Positions 34,423-43,287 of a DNA stretch of 44,357 nt are shown in pieces. Location of the stretch: contig CALHGE010000054.1 in the NCBI GenBank assembly GCA_938029725.1, positions 1 to 44,357 of the forward strand. The letters are read 5' to 3'. Positions within the stretch are counted from its first letter, which is position 1, and each line of letters opens with the position of its first letter. This DNA is from an uncultured Flavobacteriaceae bacterium (GTDB lineage Bacteria > Bacteroidota > Bacteroidia > Flavobacteriales > Flavobacteriaceae). The translations under genes were made by a program, and so were the position numbers. The notes beneath the pieces are model-generated. The model searched no databases and had not been told where the DNA came from. It worked only from the letters and a program-made list of their open reading frames with translations.

Positions 34423-35958
34423 TTATGATATTGCTAGTGTAATGTTCGACTTTGTTTGTTTTGTTCTTCGTCTTTTCAACGATTTATGTTGTGCTTTTTG
34501 ATAATGGACCTTAATCGCCGAATACGGTATGGAGTATGCATATTTCAGCCCAAAATCGCATACCACCCCCTTTTTTTTAATAGCGATTATAGTACCAACG
34601 TTCTTGGTATTTTCAGGACCAGACTCGGATTTCAATTCGACTCTATCGCCTATGCCAAATGATTTCATAACTACTTTGGTCATCGCTACATATTTTATCT
34701 GTTTGGAGTCCCTCAAATCATCGTTCCAATCTTTTCCCGTGGATTTGTGAAGACCAAAACTAAAAGGCAAATACAATTTGCCAAGCGTTTCAAGTAACAT
34801 TTTAAACGCATTGTTCCCATTTTCTGTTGGGGTAATCGAATTAATCTCCAATAAAAGTTTGTCCACAAAACCAACGATTTTTACAGAATCAAGGGAAAGG
34901 CCTTTATTGTTTAGATGCGTAATGCAACTATTTTCAATTTTGATTTTCGCCTTTTGTATTTGGTCTCGATGCGATGCTACATAATGCATTACCATTTTGA
35001 CCTTACCATGTTTGCTTTGATGCTCGACATATACATTGGGGTTGACATTATTCACCAAGGCCGAAAAGACCTTTAGGTCGAATTCCCTGCCTGCGCTGTC
35101 ATTATCGAATATGGATGTAAACTGCATTTTTTTGTTCCCTGTGTATGCCTCAATTAGCTGTGTGAAAAATGATAGTTTCTCAGGGTACACGTTTCCACCA
35201 AAGGATATATAAAAATTCTTCGGACTTCCATGAAGTTCATGATAGGAAAGCAGGTCCAAAGCACTTTCGCCAAAGACAACTCTTTTAGGGTTCTGAATCG
35301 GTTTGGAATAGAACATAAAATGGTCTCTTTTGTTCAATACCAATCGAAACTTTTTACGCTTATTTTCCGTGCGGTCAAAATATTCTTTATTATAAAGGAT
35401 ATAGTTCTTGGGTTTTCCCTTTAGGTCATATTTTGGAAAAGCGATATTCGCGATTTTTCCTCCATTATCCGATACATGAAAAGCATTAAAGATTCTTCCT
35501 CTAAATAGTTCGTCGTTAATCGAAACTTTTGAAATTTCCCTGTTATCGGTCAGGTACGCCATTTTGTTCAAGGGGGCGATATTGTAATTTTCTTCCAAAG
35601 ATTTTGAATTCCCCTCTTTTTTCGGAACCTCCAAAAAATTGTTATCCATTTCATAGGTACGGTCTATGATTTCCAAACCGATTTCAATGGTCTTATAAAA
35701 ATTAGGTTGGTTCTTTCTTAAGAATTTAAAGAACAGCCCTTTGTCCATAGAATCGTTCCGATTAAAATAGGTTACGGGATTTCTCCCGACATTTAATACG
35801 ATTCGGTCTTCCCCATTGTCGAATTCTAAAGAACTTGCACTCTTTTTAAGCAAATTATACCCCAAATGATTAAGGTAGCCAGGGAAATTGGCTTCTCCAT
35901 TGATTTGGGCAATCAATTGCCTGTAGTACGCTGGGTTTTCGGAATAACTCTGTTCCAT
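34423..35958 (-). CDS. Toprim-domain protein of conjugative element (primase-like)
   Basis: A 511-residue protein. The N-terminal domain (about 1-110) resembles the small domain found before Toprim in mobile-element primase-like proteins. The Toprim core shows VVFGESALDLLSYHEL (about 227-242, with the conserved Glu) and TSIFDNDSAGREFD (about 285-298, with the DxD metal site). Such proteins may prime synthesis of the complementary strand or process the transferred end. The C-terminal 80 residues form a small basic beta domain. It precedes the coupling protein by 31 bases. Confidence 0.78.
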   Translation of the reverse strand: MEQSYSENPAYYRQLIAQINGEANFPGYLNHLGYNLLKKSASSLEFDNGEDRIVLNVGRNPVTYFNRNDSMDKGLFFKFLRKNQPNFYKTIEIGLEIIDRTYEMDNNFLEVPKKEGNSKSLEENYNIAPLNKMAYLTDNREISKVSINDELFRGRIFNAFHVSDNGGKIANIAFPKYDLKGKPKNYILYNKEYFDRTENKRKKFRLVLNKRDHFMFYSKPIQNPKRVVFGESALDLLSYHELHGSPKNFYISFGGNVYPEKLSFFTQLIEAYTGNKKMQFTSIFDNDSAGREFDLKVFSALVNNVNPNVYVEHQSKHGKVKMVMHYVASHRDQIQKAKIKIENSCITHLNNKGLSLDSVKIVGFVDKLLLEINSITPTENGNNAFKMLLETLGKLYLPFSFGLHKSTGKDWNDDLRDSKQIKYVAMTKVVMKSFGIGDRVELKSESGPENTKNVGTIIAIKKKGVVCDFGLKYAYSIPYSAIKVHYQKAQHKSLKRRRTKQTKSNITLAIS

Positions 35959-36026
35959 TTTATTGTTGGATAAATTAGGCCGACATATAACTTATATCGG
36001 CCATTTTAGAAGTTGTCATCAAGTGT

Positions 36027-36854
36027 CTATACACTCATGCCTTGGTTAAGCTTTTTCCTTTTTTTTTGACCACCGACCGTAATAGCATTCTTAACCTCCA
36101 ATTTGTTCATCTTCGATTGCTCCACCGATTTTGTGACGAACTTTTCGGCCCTTGGACTGTAACTTACCATATAGGTTTTCTTCCCTTTTTTGGTATCTAT
36201 GGTAATTTCCGGTTCCAAGCCTTTGTTGATGGCGTCCGCCTGTTGTTTGGTCAACTGCTGGCCATAAAAATACGTATTGGCCGTCAACGCCGATTTCGTA
36301 CGGATATCGTTCAATTTAGGCTCGTAATAAGCGAGTTTGGTAAATGTCTCCCCCGTCATGCTTGAACCCGTGAAGGAAATGGTTTCCCCGTCCTTTACCA
36401 TACGCTCGAACTCTTCCTTACTGAACTGATGGTTGTATGCCTTGGCCTGTTCCAATTTGACAGGTTCGTTTCGCCGTATCTGTACATCCAATTTTGAGCC
36501 AGAAGTGGAATTATAGAGCATTTGCACCATTTTCACGCTTTCCTTCATTTTGCCCTCGTTGATATACGATGAAGCGTGCAGGTGTTCCCTGCCTTGGATA
36601 ATGGCGTCTTGAATGTTCTCGGGAAGTTTATCGAAACTTACATAAGCACCTTCCAATCGTTCCTTGGCATCGCCGACCGCAAATTGTTGTGCCGGAAACT
36701 TTTGGAACTCTAGGTATTTACTGCCCTTTTCGGCCTTAAAAACCTGATTGTCGTTCGTCTTTACGTTGAACGTCTGGCCATCTTCGGAAACGGCTGTTCC
36801 CTTCTGCCATACTTGGTTGATCTTTACAAAGACCTTTGCTACTTGCTTTTCCAT
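36027..36854 (-). CDS. DUF3945/DUF4099-type conjugative element protein
   Basis: A 275-residue soluble protein. ISFTGSSMTGETF and YYEPKLNDIRTKSALTANTYFYGQQLTKQQADAINKG fit the DUF3945/DUF4099 repeats common next to Toprim and topoisomerase genes on Bacteroidota elements. The N-terminal 55 residues form a small beta domain (VFVKINQVWQKGTAV). The C-terminus is basic (KKRKKLNQG), suggesting nucleic-acid contact. It lies 68 bases before the Toprim gene and about 120 after the next gene upstream. Molecular function is not known. Confidence 0.72.
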   Translation of the reverse strand: MEKQVAKVFVKINQVWQKGTAVSEDGQTFNVKTNDNQVFKAEKGSKYLEFQKFPAQQFAVGDAKERLEGAYVSFDKLPENIQDAIIQGREHLHASSYINEGKMKESVKMVQMLYNSTSGSKLDVQIRRNEPVKLEQAKAYNHQFSKEEFERMVKDGETISFTGSSMTGETFTKLAYYEPKLNDIRTKSALTANTYFYGQQLTKQQADAINKGLEPEITIDTKKGKKTYMVSYSPRAEKFVTKSVEQSKMNKLEVKNAITVGGQKKRKKLNQGMSV

Positions 36855-36974
36855 TGTGAGTGATTTTAATTGTTAAGGAATATTAATTTGTCTACTTTTG
36901 AATAACTCCTAAATTTTCATGATTTAAGAGTTAAGGAATATTACGGAAAGAGAGGGGGAGCCCTCTTTTTCCAT

Positions 36975-38198
36975 TTATAATGCTATTCTGTAATCCTTCC
37001 ATTGTACCTCCTTTCCCTTTAAAGAAATACTTTGAGTAGATTCCCATTCCAGATACCAATTGGATTGGACGGGTTTCAGTATATCTATGGTTTTGTTCAA
37101 ATAATTTTTATAGTACGACCATACAAAAAACTTGATGGCATTGACCTCCAACGGAATCCGAACTTTTAAAAGTTCCTTTTCTTTGGAGACCATGATACTT
37201 TGTTCGTTGATCCTATTCTGATCTAGTATTTTATTGTATTTCAAAAAACTTTTGGCAAGGCCTTGGTTGAACGTTTTGGTACTGTTGAAAAAATTAAGGA
37301 ATGATTTTTCTTCCCCCTTTCGGAAACGCACCAAAATATCTCCTTCTCTAACTTTTAGGCTAAAATTGGATTCGTCCATGAAGGAAATAAAGTTGAGATC
37401 GCGCAAATAGCCCTCTATTTTCTTTTTGCCTGTAAACGTCAAAATGATTTTTTTGACTTTTGTTGACTTTTGTATTTGAAATAAGATCTTTGTGGTCTCA
37501 TAATTAATGGCGCCCAAGGCCAGATACACCACATTCTTCAGCCGAAACTTCTTATGGAATGCGAAGGCTTCTTTAGGGTCCTTAAAGACCACCAACCAAT
37601 CAATAGTATCTGGAATATTGGAATACCATAATGAATTTATTAATGAAGACTCCCTATAGGGCGAAATTCCATCGGCATCATCTACAAAAAATCCACAGTT
37701 TTCATTTTGAAGGTTGTACAAAGGAAATAGAATTTCCTGGTTCTCATTTTCGAATATCCGATTACGAAATGCTTCAAACTCGGAGGTATCGCTATAGAGA
37801 TCACTTCCTTCATAGGATAATGGAAGCGAATAAAACTCGAAATGGTTAAAATCCTTGGTTACGGTTTCCAAGTCCAAATCCTCTGAACCGATTAGTAAAC
37901 CATCATTTTCCAAAATCTTTTGATAGTAGGCATCAACCTTGTCCCAAACGGACTCTTTACTCGTCCCCTCTATTTTAGATACGTGCTCGATAATCAAGTG
38001 TGAGGCCGATAGTTTCTCATCGGGGCGTTGCACCTTGTAAAAAAGAAAACCAGCTTCCGTCAATACGATTATATAAGTGCTGCCCTTGCGCTCATAGATA
38101 TGATGTGTGCGCTGTGAGCTTGCACAGATATAGCCAAAATGCTCAAGCAACCTTGGAAGATGAATACGACTGTCTTCTGTTAACCACGTATTGATCAT
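36975..38198 (-). CDS. Degenerate Toprim-like paralogue of the primase-like protein
   Basis: A 407-residue protein from ATG 38198 (MINTWLTEDS), which follows GAAAGAAAAAATGAAATT. A longer frame to 38252 would begin inside the promoter-like palindrome and is less likely. The N-terminus (LPRLLEHFGYICASSQRTHH...SHLIIEHVSKIEG) is laid out like the Toprim protein at 34423-35958. The would-be Toprim motifs are WLVVFKDPKEAFAF and KKIILTFTGKKKIEGYL, where the conserved Glu is Asp and the DxD is lost. I infer a non-catalytic paralogue, perhaps a partner. It is the first gene of the minus-strand operon. Confidence 0.65.
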   Translation of the reverse strand: MINTWLTEDSRIHLPRLLEHFGYICASSQRTHHIYERKGSTYIIVLTEAGFLFYKVQRPDEKLSASHLIIEHVSKIEGTSKESVWDKVDAYYQKILENDGLLIGSEDLDLETVTKDFNHFEFYSLPLSYEGSDLYSDTSEFEAFRNRIFENENQEILFPLYNLQNENCGFFVDDADGISPYRESSLINSLWYSNIPDTIDWLVVFKDPKEAFAFHKKFRLKNVVYLALGAINYETTKILFQIQKSTKVKKIILTFTGKKKIEGYLRDLNFISFMDESNFSLKVREGDILVRFRKGEEKSFLNFFNSTKTFNQGLAKSFLKYNKILDQNRINEQSIMVSKEKELLKVRIPLEVNAIKFFVWSYYKNYLNKTIDILKPVQSNWYLEWESTQSISLKGKEVQWKDYRIAL

Positions 38199-38233
38199 AA
38201 TTTCATTTTTTCTTTCATATTTGTAAATAAAAT

Positions 38234-38263
38234 ATATATTTGCATATAACATAGCAAATATAT
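38234..38263. promoter_or_regulatory. Divergent promoter region with perfect 10-bp inverted repeat
   Basis: Arms ATATATTTGC (38234-38243) and GCAAATATAT (38254-38263) surround a 10-base spacer. Each arm contains TATATTTG, matching the Bacteroidota -7 consensus TAnnTTTG, on the plus strand at 38235-38242 and on the minus strand at 38255-38262. The two would start transcription in opposite directions, towards the M23 gene and towards the 36975-38198 operon. No clear -33 TTTG is seen at the right spacing. The right arm touches the M23 start codon. Confidence 0.5.
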
Positions 38264-39113
38264 GAAAAGTTTTGAGATAGTAAAATATTTTCAGAAAAAT
38301 AAGAGGAATAACCTGCTGAAGGCCTTAAAAACAGTCAATAAGAAACAATTGGCAACAATAGGATTCTTGGTGTCATTGACACTATTTTATTTGTCAGGAC
38401 CTATTCTTAGACTATCAGATGAGACTTTAGAAAGCGCATCAAATACAATGGAGAGTAATGCAGAAGCCTTGAAAGCCAACCTTAATGAGGTTATCTCGGA
38501 CACCATTGTACACAACAAAGAGCGTCAGTATTTGTTACTCAATATCGAAGAGAAACTGGTAGCCTACTTATATCAAATTCCCGATTACTCTTATTTTACC
38601 GTATTGGAACCCTATCTGGAATATGCACCCAACATATTAGAACAGATTCCTTCGGCCGTTCCTTTGGAAAAAGGCGATTATTGGCTTTCAAGTGAATATG
38701 GCATACGTCAACATCCCATATCGAATAAAGAGAAAAAACATTTTGGCATCGACCTCGCCGCGACCTTGAACAAGCATGTTTACGCTTCAGCAAAGGGAAC
38801 CGTCGTTTTGGTATTACATTCTAAAAACGGATATGGCACCCATATTATAATCACGCACCGCTTCGGCTTTCAAACATTATATGGTCATTTGAACAAAGTT
38901 CTGGTCAAGGAGGGAGAGACTATAGCCCAGCACGAATTGATCGGAACAGTCGGCAACACCGGTACTTCTACTGGCTATCACCTACACTACGAAATCATCA
39001 AAAACGGACTTAAAATCGACCCTTTACATTCCTTGCGATTAAAACAAAAGATTTATGAACGCTTATATATTAAAACAAAACGATATGGAACAGAAGAAAA
39101 AAGGGATCCGTAG
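38262..39113 (+). CDS. M23 peptidoglycan endopeptidase (LytM-like)
   Basis: A 283-residue membrane-anchored enzyme. A helix at about 30-47 (LATIGFLVSLTLFYLSG) anchors it, a helical periplasmic spacer follows (50-130), and the M23 domain covers about 140-255. Zinc and catalytic residues are seen in KKHFGIDLA (His and Asp), GHLNKV and YHLHYE (HxH). It cuts peptide cross-links of peptidoglycan. In conjugative elements such enzymes open the wall for the channel, the role of VirB1. The start codon abuts the divergent palindrome, so the leader is very short. Its 3' end overlaps the next gene. Confidence 0.9.
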   Translation: MKSFEIVKYFQKNKRNNLLKALKTVNKKQLATIGFLVSLTLFYLSGPILRLSDETLESASNTMESNAEALKANLNEVISDTIVHNKERQYLLLNIEEKLVAYLYQIPDYSYFTVLEPYLEYAPNILEQIPSAVPLEKGDYWLSSEYGIRQHPISNKEKKHFGIDLAATLNKHVYASAKGTVVLVLHSKNGYGTHIIITHRFGFQTLYGHLNKVLVKEGETIAQHELIGTVGNTGTSTGYHLHYEIIKNGLKIDPLHSLRLKQKIYERLYIKTKRYGTEEKRDP

Positions 39114-40368
39114 TTCGCTGAGAAAAGCCAATAGCCTCATTTATACTTTAAAGAATCACTACGATAGGACAACCGACAACGAATTCAGGGAATTTCAGAT
39201 TATGGAATATGATACTGCCAAGTTGGAGGAAGTATCCGATCTCAAACGGCTTACCTATTTCAAAAAAATGCAATTGGCAAAAAAGGGAAAGGTCGATACC
39301 CACCTTAAAAGTCTCTTGGCCCAACACAAGCAAAGACAGCTTTTAATAGATGTGGATGCCAAGATAACACCAGTTGGCCTTCTAAAGATTATTGATGGGG
39401 AAGTGCTTCGCGCCGAATTGCAATTGGGCTATGAATCGGAACATCAAATTTTTAGGATCGCCTATTCGAATCAAGAAGGCATCCCCAAATGGAAAAATCT
39501 CAATAGGGATGAATTTGTCCACTTTATTGCCCGTATCCATCCAAGTGCATCGGACAATCTGCGATTGGAACATGGGCTTTCGGCAATTGAACTGAACGAC
39601 CCGCAGAAAACCGAGGAATTGGCACAGATCCATCAAACCTACAACCAATGTGTTTCCCAAGCCTTTCATGCCAACAAGTATTTTAAATCCAGTATTTTAA
39701 ATCCAGACGAAAACCTCCTTGAAAATCCGGAACTATTCCTCGGAAAACAGTTCAAGCTACCCATTTTCGGAAAGCAACCCACCTTTGCAACCTTAACAGA
39801 GGCCAACGGGCACTACCTATCCTTCCAATCCTTTTTACGAACGGCACCCAAACCTGAGACCCATTATTATACTGTCGGGGAGTTCAAACGAATGTTTTTG
39901 GACAGTCAAATAGAACTGATAGCCCTACTGAAGTTCGATTTAAGACTTGGCGTGAAAGAAGGGGTACTCCAAATAGGTCGTAATGTGGATCAAGCGCCAC
40001 ATAGGACTATAGAATGGGAGAGCTATGACAGCATTCTAAAAACCTCCGAATTGCCTATAAAAGTGAAATTTTATCTCTGCAAGGAGGTCATAATGAAGAA
40101 AAACTTCGTTATGGAGAAGGATGCCATTCTTTTGGAATCCAATGGCAAAACGGCCTTTCTCAAAAAACACTATAAAACCGGAAAGTGGCATTTTGCTGAA
40201 ATTGGAAAAACCTCAAATGAGGTGCATTATAGGCCGATTACTCGGGAGGTTTCAATCTATATAAAGCATCGATACTCGGAAAGTGAAAATTTTGGAAATG
40301 CTCATAAACACCTCCATGAATGCAATAGCAGAAAAAATAAATTCCAAATAAACCAAAATGGACAATAA
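39085..40368 (+). CDS. Hypothetical protein of conjugative element
   Basis: A 427-residue soluble protein if it begins at ATG 39085 (MEQKKKGIRSS); ATG 39055 would add 10 residues and increase the overlap with the M23 gene from 29 to 59 bases. The N-terminal 80 residues are basic and helical. The remainder looks like several beta-rich modules, with LGKQFKLPIFGKQPTFATL and KYYK-type repeats. I do not recognise a family, but the overlap and place within the transfer region suggest it works with the element's replication or transfer genes. Confidence 0.65.
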   Translation: MEQKKKGIRSSLRKANSLIYTLKNHYDRTTDNEFREFQIMEYDTAKLEEVSDLKRLTYFKKMQLAKKGKVDTHLKSLLAQHKQRQLLIDVDAKITPVGLLKIIDGEVLRAELQLGYESEHQIFRIAYSNQEGIPKWKNLNRDEFVHFIARIHPSASDNLRLEHGLSAIELNDPQKTEELAQIHQTYNQCVSQAFHANKYFKSSILNPDENLLENPELFLGKQFKLPIFGKQPTFATLTEANGHYLSFQSFLRTAPKPETHYYTVGEFKRMFLDSQIELIALLKFDLRLGVKEGVLQIGRNVDQAPHRTIEWESYDSILKTSELPIKVKFYLCKEVIMKKNFVMEKDAILLESNGKTAFLKKHYKTGKWHFAEIGKTSNEVHYRPITREVSIYIKHRYSESENFGNAHKHLHECNSRKNKFQINQNGQ

Positions 40369-40497
40369 GATATATAACAAAATAATCAGTAAACGAAAAA
40401 AGGTGTTTCAGTCACAGTTTGCGATAATACAAGGGAATTAGCTACGTCATTAAATTTTGAGGATACAGCAGCACTTAAAAAAATGACGGGAAACTAA
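40358..40497 (+). pseudogene. Small frameshifted gene after the hypothetical protein
   Basis: An ATG at 40358 overlaps the preceding stop and opens a 27-codon frame ending at 40441. One additional A in the run of six As near 40395 would continue it as ...SKRKKGVSVTVCDNTRELA... to the stop at 40495-40497, giving a basic 46-residue protein. The tail NTRELATSLNFEDTAALKKM is protein-like. It is either a decayed small gene or a chance frame; the rest of 40498-40608 shows nothing. Confidence 0.35.
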
Positions 40498-40608
40498 ACC
40501 TCTAGTATTGATAAAAGCCTGAGCTATTGCATCTAATGCATGACAACGTATTGAACTTGATACACTTTACAAAGGTCAGATTTGAATTGAATAATAAAAC
40601 GCAGAACA

Positions 40609-40905
40609 ATGGAAAATAACGAGCATATTATACAAATACTTCAAGATATAAAGGAGCTAATGTCGCAAAACAAGACAGTTCTTAATATCGATGACTTGGC
40701 CAAGTATACTGGTTTGTCAAAGAGCAAGATTTATAAATTGACCCATCTGAAATTAATTCCGACGGGTAACAATAAACATATCCGACAAAAATTCTTCGAT
40801 AAGAAAAGCATTGACAAATGGTTGTTGGGCAATCCCAATGTGTCTGACGAATATTTGGAGAAAAAATTCAATGAACATTTATTGCAAAGTTCAAAATTCC
40901 GTTGA
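40609..40905 (+). CDS. Excisionase-like helix-turn-helix protein
   Basis: A 98-residue protein of the MerR/AlpA-like excisionase DNA-binding type. The core is NIDDLAKYTGLSKSKIYKLTHLKLIPT...KFFDKKSIDKWL (about 27-78): helix, turn, recognition helix and wing, ending with the usual IDKWL. In Bacteroidota elements such proteins help excision with the integrase or regulate transfer. It lies 1.1 kb from the integrase on the opposite strand. Confidence 0.85.
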   Translation: MENNEHIIQILQDIKELMSQNKTVLNIDDLAKYTGLSKSKIYKLTHLKLIPTGNNKHIRQKFFDKKSIDKWLLGNPNVSDEYLEKKFNEHLLQSSKFR

Positions 40906-41038
40906 GCATTGTGCTAACCATTTGGATGTTGGCCAGCTTGTACGTGATTGGAGCTATCTAATTCATAAATAAATATTTTACATAATGAAAAGACATATCC
41001 ACTATTCTTCACTCTAATTTGTTCATTTTATAAGTTGG

Positions 41039-41148
41039 GCGTTGGCCGGGCTATCCGCTGTATCGTCCTTGTGCGGCCCAAGGTTTCTTAAGCTACAAAA
41101 GAGCTCCTGCGTCGCTTTTTGTAACAACGAACCCTAAGGCCCCAACGC
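41039..41148. repeat. G+C-rich structured repeat element
   Basis: A strikingly G+C-rich island in A+T-rich DNA. Outer arms GCGTTGG (41039-41045) and CCAACGC (41142-41148) enclose nested pairs: GGGC-(TAT)-CCGC near 41048-41058 with GCGGCCC near 41073-41079, and CAAAAGAGC with GCTTTTTG around 41097-41121. The pattern GGGCTATCCGCT...CCGCTACTATCCCTAACGC resembles, as far as I recall, a dispersed element seen in many Bacteroidota genomes. It may be a structured RNA, a recombination site or a repeat remnant. The rest of 40906-41286 has no supported gene. Confidence 0.5.
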
Positions 41149-41178
41149 GAACAATGCCGCTACTATCCCTAACGCTTG

Positions 41179-41199
41179 CGCCCTATCGGGCGTTTTTTT
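41179..41199 (+). terminator. Intrinsic terminator
   Basis: Stem CGCCC (41179-41183) and GGGCG (41188-41192), loop TATC, followed by seven Ts (41193-41199). It is on the plus strand at the end of the structured repeat and before the RadC-like gene, so it should insulate that gene from upstream transcription. Confidence 0.75.
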
Positions 41200-41286
41200 G
41201 TGGATAGGGAGAAAAAAGAAAAAGGGTGTTTAAAGCCTATTAATACTGGTGTTTACGGGGGTTTGAGTGTAAATTGACGTAAGGAA

Positions 41287-41787
41287 ATGGGATTCCAATT
41301 CCCCTTCAATTTTATGAACCCTTTAATGCCTCAACACATGAAAAATTGTATCAATGAAGTTAAGATAAGTTACCGCGAGAATGTAAAAGCCGCTTTTTGG
41401 CACAAAATAAAATCATCTTCCGATGCTGCCAATTTGCTCAACGAATATTGGGATAAGTCCACCATTAGCATACATGAATCCTTTAAGATCGTCCTTTTGA
41501 ACAACAGCAATAAAGTGAAGGGCATCTATGAACTTTCAAAAGGGGGTATAACAGGGGTTAGCGTTGATTTGCGACTGCTTTTCGCTGTGGTACTAAAATC
41601 CCTTTCCGTAGGTATTATCCTCTGCCATAACCACCCTAGTGGCACCTTGAAGCCTAGCGAATCAGATAAAGACATTACGAAGAAAATTAAGGCTGCTGCA
41701 AAATTATTGGATATAACAGTTTTGGATCACCTGATTATTACGCCCGAAGGGGAGTATTACAGCTTTGCCGATGAAGGTATTTTATAA
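41287..41787 (+). CDS. RadC-like JAB-domain protein
   Basis: A 166-residue protein containing only the RadC/JAB metalloprotease-like domain (about 45-165), without the N-terminal helix-hairpin-helix of full-length RadC. Key features are a Glu in SIHESF, then LCHNHPSGTLKPSESDKD with the His-x-His and distal Asp of the metal site, and LDHLIITPEGEYYSF at the end. Such short forms are common on mobile elements; their function is unknown and RadC's repair role is doubtful. ATG 41287 follows AAGGAA; a start at 41338 (MKNCINEVKISY) would match shorter relatives. Confidence 0.88.
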   Translation: MGFQFPFNFMNPLMPQHMKNCINEVKISYRENVKAAFWHKIKSSSDAANLLNEYWDKSTISIHESFKIVLLNNSNKVKGIYELSKGGITGVSVDLRLLFAVVLKSLSVGIILCHNHPSGTLKPSESDKDITKKIKAAAKLLDITVLDHLIITPEGEYYSFADEGIL

Positions 41788-41804
41788 CCGATAATTCTCA
41801 ATTT

Positions 41805-42002
41805 ATGATTTACTTAAATTATAATAACCTTGATGCGGAAACCCAAGAACATTTATTGAGCAAATCTAAAAAAGATGTTGTCAAAAAATTTGGAGATGCA
41901 CTTCTAAAACATTCGAACGAAAATGAAATGATTTATGAAAGCTTATTAGAGGAAGAGGCCATTCGACACTTGTATAACTATAATTACACATTCTCGATTT
42001 AA
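41805..42002 (+). CDS. Small acidic hypothetical protein
   Basis: A 65-residue protein, 17 bases after the RadC-like gene on the same strand. It is acidic and helical (ETQEHLLSKSKKDVVKKFGDALLKHSNEN, then SLLEEEAIRHLYNY). No family is recognised. Close spacing supports a two-gene unit. The 57-base gap to the convergent integrase stop holds no clear terminator. Confidence 0.5.
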   Translation: MIYLNYNNLDAETQEHLLSKSKKDVVKKFGDALLKHSNENEMIYESLLEEEAIRHLYNYNYTFSI

Positions 42003-42059
42003 GAAAAATATTTGTTTTCTTCTAAAACTCGAATGTTCTCAGATATAGACGAGAGGGCG

Positions 42060-43271
42060 TTATAGTAATAAGGCACTTGCCTCATCTACTATAGAATTTT
42101 CCAGACTTTTCAGATAGCCTTGTGTTACCTTGATATCCCTATGGCCCAAGGCCTCGCTTATAATATCCGTAGCTACTCCCATTTGCTTTAACGAGTTTGC
42201 AAAGCTATGTCGGGCAACATAGCTTGATACCTTAGCGTCGATCTCACAATGAAATGCGATTTCCTTCAAGTCCTTATTATATTTTTGGCGTGTTTTTTTC
42301 TTCCGGTTTTCAATCTGCATAGGAGTCATATTATCCTTTAATAAAATTGGGAAGATATATTTCGTGCCTAAAGAATTTGCTCTGTAAAAGTCAAGAATGA
42401 GCTGTACGGGAGGTAAAATAGTTATGCTAAAATTACCTTTGGACTTGGACCGGATATAAAAAATCTTCTTGCTGCCGATTTGCGACCACTTCAATAACAT
42501 CTGATCAGTAAAATTCATGCCTCGGGTATAAAAGCTAAAAACGAAGTAGTTATGACTATTAACAAGATGGGGATATGCGGAAGAATCCCATTGAATAATT
42601 TTCATCACATCAAAATAGTCAAGGGCTATTTTGCTTGGATTGCTTTTTAACTTTGAAATCTTGTATTTTTTGAAAGGGTATAGGTTTGCTGAAGTAGCCT
42701 CCCTATCGATGGCTCTATTGAAAATTGTTCGAATGCTGCGCATCCGAATACTGATACCTCCATTGGTTCCTCCTCGTGACCGAAGATAGTTCTCATATTT
42801 TGACAGATACGTAAAATTTATCTCCTCAAAATTTAGCTTGGTACTTTTATTGAATCTTTTAAGTGCCTTAAAACTTTCATCATGGAGGGATGCATCACCT
42901 GTTCTTCCCGAACTTCTAAGCTCAGTTATGATTTCATCCCAGAAAAAGAAGAAATTTTTGGTCACAGTTTTTGATGTTGCCTTGACTCTAAATACATTAT
43001 CAAAATCGTAGAGCGAATAATTTTCGGTATCAATTTCTAGTTGGCTACAAATATTGAAAGCTTTTGTCTTAAGGTTTTGAAGAAATCTGTTTTCTTGAAT
43101 ATATTGCTTGTTATTTTTGAACTGTCCAGACCTATGATCCCAATGCGCTATATTCGCGTTAAATAGCGTTTTGTAGTGTTTGTGCTTTCTATTTTTCGTT
43201 ACTCTCAAAAAGATGGGAAAAGTTCCATCTCTTAATGGTTTTTTTTTCAATATTAGTTTGATGCTGGCCAT
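42060..43271 (-). CDS. int: Tyrosine site-specific integrase
   Basis: A 403-residue integrase of the Bacteroidota type: N-terminal arm-binding domain (about 1-90), SAM-like core-binding domain (about 105-205) and catalytic domain (about 215-400). Catalytic residues visible are Arg in FYTRGMNFTD (about 245), ARHSF (His-x-x-Arg region, about 353), LGHRDIKVTQGYL with His and the nucleophile Tyr (about 380-392). It would integrate and excise the element at the tRNA-Val 3' end. It is the last gene before the attachment site, about 150 bases away, and is transcribed away from it. Confidence 0.95.
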   Translation of the reverse strand: MASIKLILKKKPLRDGTFPIFLRVTKNRKHKHYKTLFNANIAHWDHRSGQFKNNKQYIQENRFLQNLKTKAFNICSQLEIDTENYSLYDFDNVFRVKATSKTVTKNFFFFWDEIITELRSSGRTGDASLHDESFKALKRFNKSTKLNFEEINFTYLSKYENYLRSRGGTNGGISIRMRSIRTIFNRAIDREATSANLYPFKKYKISKLKSNPSKIALDYFDVMKIIQWDSSAYPHLVNSHNYFVFSFYTRGMNFTDQMLLKWSQIGSKKIFYIRSKSKGNFSITILPPVQLILDFYRANSLGTKYIFPILLKDNMTPMQIENRKKKTRQKYNKDLKEIAFHCEIDAKVSSYVARHSFANSLKQMGVATDIISEALGHRDIKVTQGYLKSLENSIVDEASALLL

Positions 43272-43287
43272 AATTATGTCTACAGTG

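Noticed and set aside
38199..38252. Start at 38252 for the degenerate Toprim protein
   Set aside because: The added residues come from the A+T-rich promoter palindrome; ATG 38198 has an A-rich leader and a normal N-terminus.
40916..40971. Tiny hydrophobic peptide frame after the excisionase-like gene
   Set aside because: Fewer than 20 residues, no clear start, no overlap or spacing evidence; likely chance.
41034..41148. Integron attC site, suggested by GTTGGGC at 41034-41040
   Set aside because: The matching RYYYAAC partner at the other end is not correct, and no integron integrase is present.
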